From Avena insularis (Eukaryota; Streptophyta; Magnoliopsida; Poales; Poaceae): 64,000 nucleotides of DNA. Both the position numbers and the translations under genes were made by a program. This document shows, in pieces, positions 59,301-64,000 of the stretch. Position 1 is the first letter of the stretch. Each line of letters opens with the position of its first letter. The DNA lies in the NCBI GenBank assembly GCA_023614405.1, contig CM042685.1, forward strand, positions 187,956,257 to 188,020,256, given 5' to 3'. The notes beneath the pieces are model-generated. The model ran no database searches. It was given only the letters and a program-made list of their open reading frames with translations, and had not been told where the DNA came from.

Positions 59301-59563
59301 TTCCAAGTGCGCTGGACCCAATGTCTATCTACTGTGATAACATGGGCGCCATAGCCAATGCGCAAGAACCAAGGTCACACAAGAAGCTGAAGCATATCAA
59401 GCTGCGTTTCCATGCTATTCGAGAACATATCCAGGATGGGGATATAAAGATTTGCAAAGTACACACAGATCTGAATGTGGCGGATCCGTTGACTAAACCT
59501 CTCCCGAGGGCAAAACATGACCAACACCAAACTGCCATGGGTGTTCGGTATATTACCATGTAA
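56301..59563 (+). pseudogene. Pol of Copia element B: protease, integrase, RT, RNase H
   Basis: Domains lie in Copia order across several frames. The protease motif DTGS is at 56507-56518. The GAG pre-integrase region (56626-57015) has CRLGHIGVKRMKKLH. The integrase has IHTDVCGPM and FTDDLSRYGY (57080-57170) and then QRNGVFERRNRTLLDM (57364 onward), giving the D, D, E positions. The reverse transcriptase has AFLNGDIDEELYM and YVDD (58580-58591). RNase H carries YTDASW and STESEYMAASEA. Frameshifts lie near 57016, 57275 and 58200, with others in the protease. From about 58200 to the stop at 59561-59563 the frame is open for over 450 codons. Several shifts are single bases and could be base-calling errors. 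Confidence 0.9.
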
Positions 59564-59585
59564 TCTAGATTAGATGACTCTAGTG

Positions 59586-59597
59586 CAAGTGGGAGAC
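59586..59597 (+). promoter_or_regulatory. Polypurine tract of element B
   Basis: CAAGTGGGAGAC directly precedes the 3' LTR, as in other elements of this group. Confidence 0.85.
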
Positions 59598-61464
59598 TGT
59601 TGGAGATATGCCCTAGAGGCAATAATAAATGTAGTTATTATTATATATCTTTGTGTTTATGATAAATGTTTACATTCATGCTATAATAGTATTAACAAGG
59701 AAACATTAATACTTGTGTGATTTGTAAACTTAATTTGAAGTCCCTAGTATAGCCTCTATACTTCACTAGCTTGTTGATTGATTGATGATTGTGGTTTCCC
59801 TATCATGAACATTGAGATGTTATCAACAACAAGATCATATCGTTAGGAGAATGATATGGTGGACATACTCCTATAGACAAGCGTAGCATAAAGATCAAGT
59901 CATTTCAATAGTTCAATTGCTATATGCTTTCTGATACATAGTAACCTAATTCCTTCGACCATGAGATCATGCATATCACCTTTACTGGATGGATGCTTTG
60001 ATGTCATCAAACACCACACCGTAACAGGGTGGCTATAAAGGTGGTATTGAGTGTTCGAAAAGTATTGGTTGAAACACATGGATCAAGAGTGGGATTTGTC
60101 CATCCATATGACGGATAGATATTCTCTGGGCCCTCTCGGTGAAATGTCATCCAATTAGCTTGCAAGCATGTGACTGGTCACAAGGGATCACATATCACGG
60201 AGCGAGAAAAGAGTACTTATCGATGTGAGGTTGAACTAGGTATGCAGAGATAAGCGATCATAACCTCGGATAAGTAACATATCGTGAGACAAAGGGAAAT
60301 TGGTATCGTATGTAAGTGGTTCATTCGATCAATGTAATCGTAGAAATATGTGGGAGCCATATGAATTTCCAGATTCCTCTATTGGTTATTGTTAGAAGTG
60401 TCTCGATCATGTCCGCATAATTCACGAACCGTAGGGAGACACACTTAAGGATTGACGTTGTTTGAGTAGTTATGGTATTATGAAAGAGACCGAATGTTGT
60501 TGAGTCTCGGATGGGATCCGGGATATCATGAGGAGATCCGGAATGGTCCGGATAATAAGATTCATATAAGGAAAGTCCCGTTTGAATGGCGGAATGATTC
60601 CGTGTTTTCATGGGAATGTTCTAGAAGGTTCGGAATGTCCGGCACTCCGGAGGAAGGGTACATGAATGTGTCATTACATATTGGAATGATTGCATCATGT
60701 ACTAGGTGTTCTCGCTGTCCAAAATAAAGGGTTTATTTAAATCCTAAATTGAAAAGTCAAACGGCTAGTTTGAAAGTCAAACGACAAGTTTTGGAAAGTG
60801 GAAAGAGGAGGAGAAGTGGAAACCGAGTTGGGGAGGATTCCTCCCTCCCAAGCCGGCGCCCACCTCAAGGCCGAGTTGGGAGGACTCCTCCTCCCTTGGC
60901 CGGCCCTCCCACCTATAAGGGAGGCAGGGCTGCCCTCCTAGCACACACTAGTTCCTATCCTCTAAACTAAACCCTAGACCTAAACCCCGGTTTAGAGCTA
61001 TTTCGGTTTAGAGCCTTCTAATTGGTTTAGAGCCTTCTAATTGGTGTGTCTAATTACTAGACCACTAATAGCCTCTCTCATAAGCTCCACCATACTACTT
61101 GGCTTAAGGCGAAGCCTGGGATCTCCCTCTACTTAGGTACCACGCCAGTTGTCTTTGGAATCACGAGGAGAGTGCTACAACCTCCGCTGCCTCTTTGGAA
61201 CAAGGGAGAGGAAGGTCTTCGTCAATGCGAACGTGTGACCGACTACGGGGGCGCTGGAACATGGCGCGGAAGGATCGTCTCTGCGATCTTGAGATCGGAA
61301 GAATCGACTACATCACCCACGAGAATCTGCTCTCGTTAAACACTTTGGAATCTTCGAGGGTGAGTTATTCCATCGACTCGTTGCTACAATCTAGTAGATA
61401 GATCTTGGCTTGTTTGTTTGTATGCGATAGAAATTTTTTGTTTTCCATGCTACGAACCCCTACA
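59598..61464 (+). repeat. 3' LTR of Copia element B (1867 bp)
   Basis: It matches the 5' LTR. The AT-rich first 500 bp are nearly identical, while many short deletions relative to the 5' LTR fall at CG-containing sites between 60230 and 61300. Confidence 0.93.
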
Positions 61465-61469
61465 GTATC
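61465..61469 (+). repeat. Target-site duplication GTATC, right copy
   Basis: It matches 52534-52538 exactly. Confidence 0.93.
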
Positions 61470-64000
61470 AATGTTGTGGTTCTTGTTCGTAAGTTAGAAC
61501 GACACTTATTGAAAGCCCCAAACCATGTAAAACATGCAAAGAAAATTAGAGGCGTCTAACTTTGTTTTGCAGGGGTGTGCTGTGATGTGATATGGCCATG
61601 ATTGTGATTATATTTGATGTATGCAATGTTCCTTATTGTAAGTTGGCAACCGGCAGGAGCCATATGGTTGTCTTTAAATTCTGTTAAGATCCGCGTGTCT
61701 ATTCAAAGTAGTTGTAATAGTTCAAGCTGGTGGACGACAACCATGAAACGGCGCCATTGACCTTGACGCCATGCTGGTGATGATGGAGATCATGTTCGTG
61801 CTTAAAGATGGAGATCAGAAGCACAAGAAGAAAGGCCATATCATATCACATATTATGAATTGCATGGGATGTTAATTCTTTTATGCATCTTGTATTGCTT
61901 AGTTAAACGATGGTAGCATTATAAGATGATCCCTCAAGCACACAATTTCAAGTTTTAAAGTGTTCATCCTTAGTAAGCACCGTTGCTAAAGCTCGTTGTT
62001 TCGAAGCACCACGTGATGATCGGGTGTGTCAGATTCTGCGAGTGTATACAACGTGAGCAAGCCAGATTTGCTCATGCGGAAGCTAAGGTTGATCTTGACG
62101 AGCCTAGCATGTACAGACATGGTCTCGGAACACGGATCACCAAAAGGTAAAGCATGAGTCATATAGTAGATATGATGAACATGTTGATTGTTCGCCATTG
62201 AAGCTACATCAACTCTCGTGATGATCGGTTTTGATGTGGTGGATTTGGTTCGTGTGATCACTAAAACAATGTGAGGGATATTTTTGAGTGGGAGTTCGAC
62301 GGCAATATGATTAAAAGTTGAACACTATTTATCATAAATTAAATCAAAGTGAATTTGCATACTTGTTGTAGTCATTGGCATCCGTTTACCACCTTGCGCT
62401 TAGTTATAATTGAGATGATAGAACTATAGAATTCTAGTTAGTTACTTTACGAACTGTATCGTATTGTTTTGATGTGTTAATCTAAAGTTTAAAAGTCCTA
62501 TTGCAAACTTTCAGTAAGTTCTGGTTACTCCATGAAGTTTAATAATTGGTATTAAATCAAGAGTGACAATTCCAAGTGTTAGTGTATGAGTATCATGTTT
62601 GTCTCCATGATTCTTGATATTCAAAGGATTGTCTTAATATCAAGGTTATCTAGGATCTGAAAGAGTTGTTTCAGAAACCATGATGTGTGGAAGATATTGT
62701 GATATCTGAAACGAAGTTTTGGTTGCAACATGATAAAGTATAATATGGCAAAGGTCATGTTCTCATATTTGATGAGAATTTGCAAAAGGTTGGAGACACT
62801 AGTTGTCCTAATCCTCCAAAAGGTTTTGGAGAGCAACATTATACTCGCGATTCATCGTTATAGGCTAAAAGTAGCTTGATCATGGATAATTCCATGATAA
62901 GGGTGAATATTTGATGTAGTAAAATGTTTACTACACCAAGAAATTACTAAAGAAAGGAATTTTAAAGAACACCAAACATTTGATGATGGTGATCTACTTC
63001 AAAATGCAAGTCCAAAGACATTGGTATTTAACTATACATGCTTTGGACTATGTGTCATGTATATGGCTCCACTATTGATGTTGATAGATTCTTTCACACA
63101 AAAAAGGAAATACTGAAAGAGAATCTCATAAATATATGGCAGAAAAGAAAAGACTAGAATTGTTCAGCTTAAGTATATAGATGATATACATGTTATGGCT
63201 ATATTCTTTGCTTAATAAACAATGTGGTTCTTAAGTATTTGATACTGAATTTGTTGGTGTGAATCGTCATACGAAACAACACAATTCATGAACTACAATG
63301 GCCTAAGTAACTAGCAAAAGAATATGTGATGATGTTCATCGAGAACAAATAAAGGGTTATTGTGCTGCTTGTTAAACATCAAAGCTTGCCTTCAAGTTTT
63401 GTTTTATCAGGTATTATGAGAACAAAAGGGTTGTTCAAATAATTGCCATAATCCATGAAAGATGGATGATTCACAAATCTCGTTGGAGAAATCACATCCA
63501 TAAAACTAGTGCTAAAAATGTCAAAAGACAAATTGATTGAAAGATCACTTAAGAAGTGACATCGCCGTTTAAATTATATCGGAAAGAAAACATGAAGAAA
63601 CTCCATGTGGATGGAATTTTGGAGTGTTTTGATTTTGATCAAATGACGCTTGTGAAACTTTCCTAGAGATAATTAAAACTTTGTTCATAGGACAAAAGGG
63701 AACGAATGACTAGCTTATTGGAACTTGTACATATTGTTGTACGAAGTCCATTATGTGTAATCAAGAGCGATGGATTTCAACTTCATATGCTTTCTCCGAA
63801 AATTTGAGTGAATATATGAATATTTACTTAATAAGGATGAAGTATGAAACATTTGAAAAGTTCGAAGACTTTCAAGATGAAGTGCAAAATCATTGTAACA
63901 AGAATATAAATAGTTCATGATACGATCATAAAGGAAAATATTTTGAGTTACAAGTTTAGCATAATACCTAAGATTTCAGGAATCGTTTCGTGGATTTGCA
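61465..64000 (+). mobile_element. Copia element A, interior resumed, heavily decayed
   Basis: 61465-62290 matches the leader of element B. Beyond that, the sequence is AT-rich with no long frame. Even so, 63590-63900 still follows the pre-integrase and integrase part of element B: GAAGAAACTCCATGTGGATG is comparable with B near 56938, and CATTTGAAAAGTTCGAAGAC with B near 57200. Element A is therefore an old, degenerate copy with a deleted or diverged gag. It runs off the window. Confidence 0.75.

Larger units (their letters stand above)
52539..61464 (+). mobile_element. Copia element B, complete (BARE-1/WIS/Angela type)
   Basis: This 8926-bp element has both LTRs, a leader, gag, a full set of pol domains, a polypurine tract and a 5-bp target duplication. 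It sits in the leader of element A. The polyprotein is broken by several one-base shifts and stops, so this copy as written could not make all its proteins. Enzyme motifs are nevertheless well kept. Domain order gag, protease, integrase, reverse transcriptase, RNase H identifies Copia. Confidence 0.95.

Overview
The window looks like transposon-rich DNA from a Triticeae grass (wheat, barley, rye or a relative). The main evidence is a nest of Copia elements whose LTRs start with TGTTGGAGATATGCCC, the BARE-1/WIS/Angela type, plus Gypsy LTRs that start TGATACGTC or TGTAAC, a MuDR-type transposase and a Helitron. Gene remnants have GT-AG introns. I found no bacterial-style genes, no rRNA or tRNA genes and no CRISPR. 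I found no gene that is certainly intact. The species cannot be fixed from the sequence alone.

Layout. 1-1756 is a 381-bp satellite in about 4.6 copies. 2449-4876 is a candidate Helitron that holds the 3' end of a LINE reverse transcriptase gene. 4877-9154 is mostly unassigned. 9155-10552 is an isolated Gypsy-type LTR. 11658-12440 holds a broken DUF4283-like coding remnant. It is interrupted by a complete, non-autonomous LTR retrotransposon at 12448-22434, which has 4.1-kb LTRs, target duplication GCTGG and a zinc-knuckle protein but no pol. 22903-24540 is a truncated Gypsy LTR with its primer site. 24772-25436 is an unidentified minus-strand coding remnant.

26457-29155 is a decayed MuDR transposase. 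29493-32460 may be a MULE-like unit carrying a broken zf-XS gene and a 69-bp hairpin-forming tandem repeat. 32577-33422 is a broken minus-strand gene that joins an F-box to a SINA-type zinc finger. 34161-41464 is a large satellite with eleven complete copies of about 650 bp. 42289-48961 is a cluster of gene remnants: a coiled-coil gene with a tandemly multiplied 75-bp mini-exon, a second coiled-coil remnant, a GRF zinc-finger gene, a two-exon gene of unknown function, and a coding scrap cut by a Gypsy LTR (48962-50309).

From 50310 to the end is a Copia nest. Element A (50310-52538, resuming at 61465) was split by element B (52539-61464). B is complete, with LTRs, target duplication GTATC, gag, protease, integrase, reverse transcriptase and RNase H, but it has several frameshifts.

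Most open frames in the satellites and LTRs appear to be chance frames. Insertion order is readable: LINE or gene remnants are oldest, the large non-autonomous element and Gypsy LTRs landed in them, Copia A landed in a Gypsy LTR, and Copia B landed in A. Two patterns cut across the window. Many premature stops are TAG codons where a CAG codon is plausible, and many differences between paired LTRs are small indels in CG-rich stretches. The first suggests methylation-driven decay. The second may be decay or an assembly artefact.
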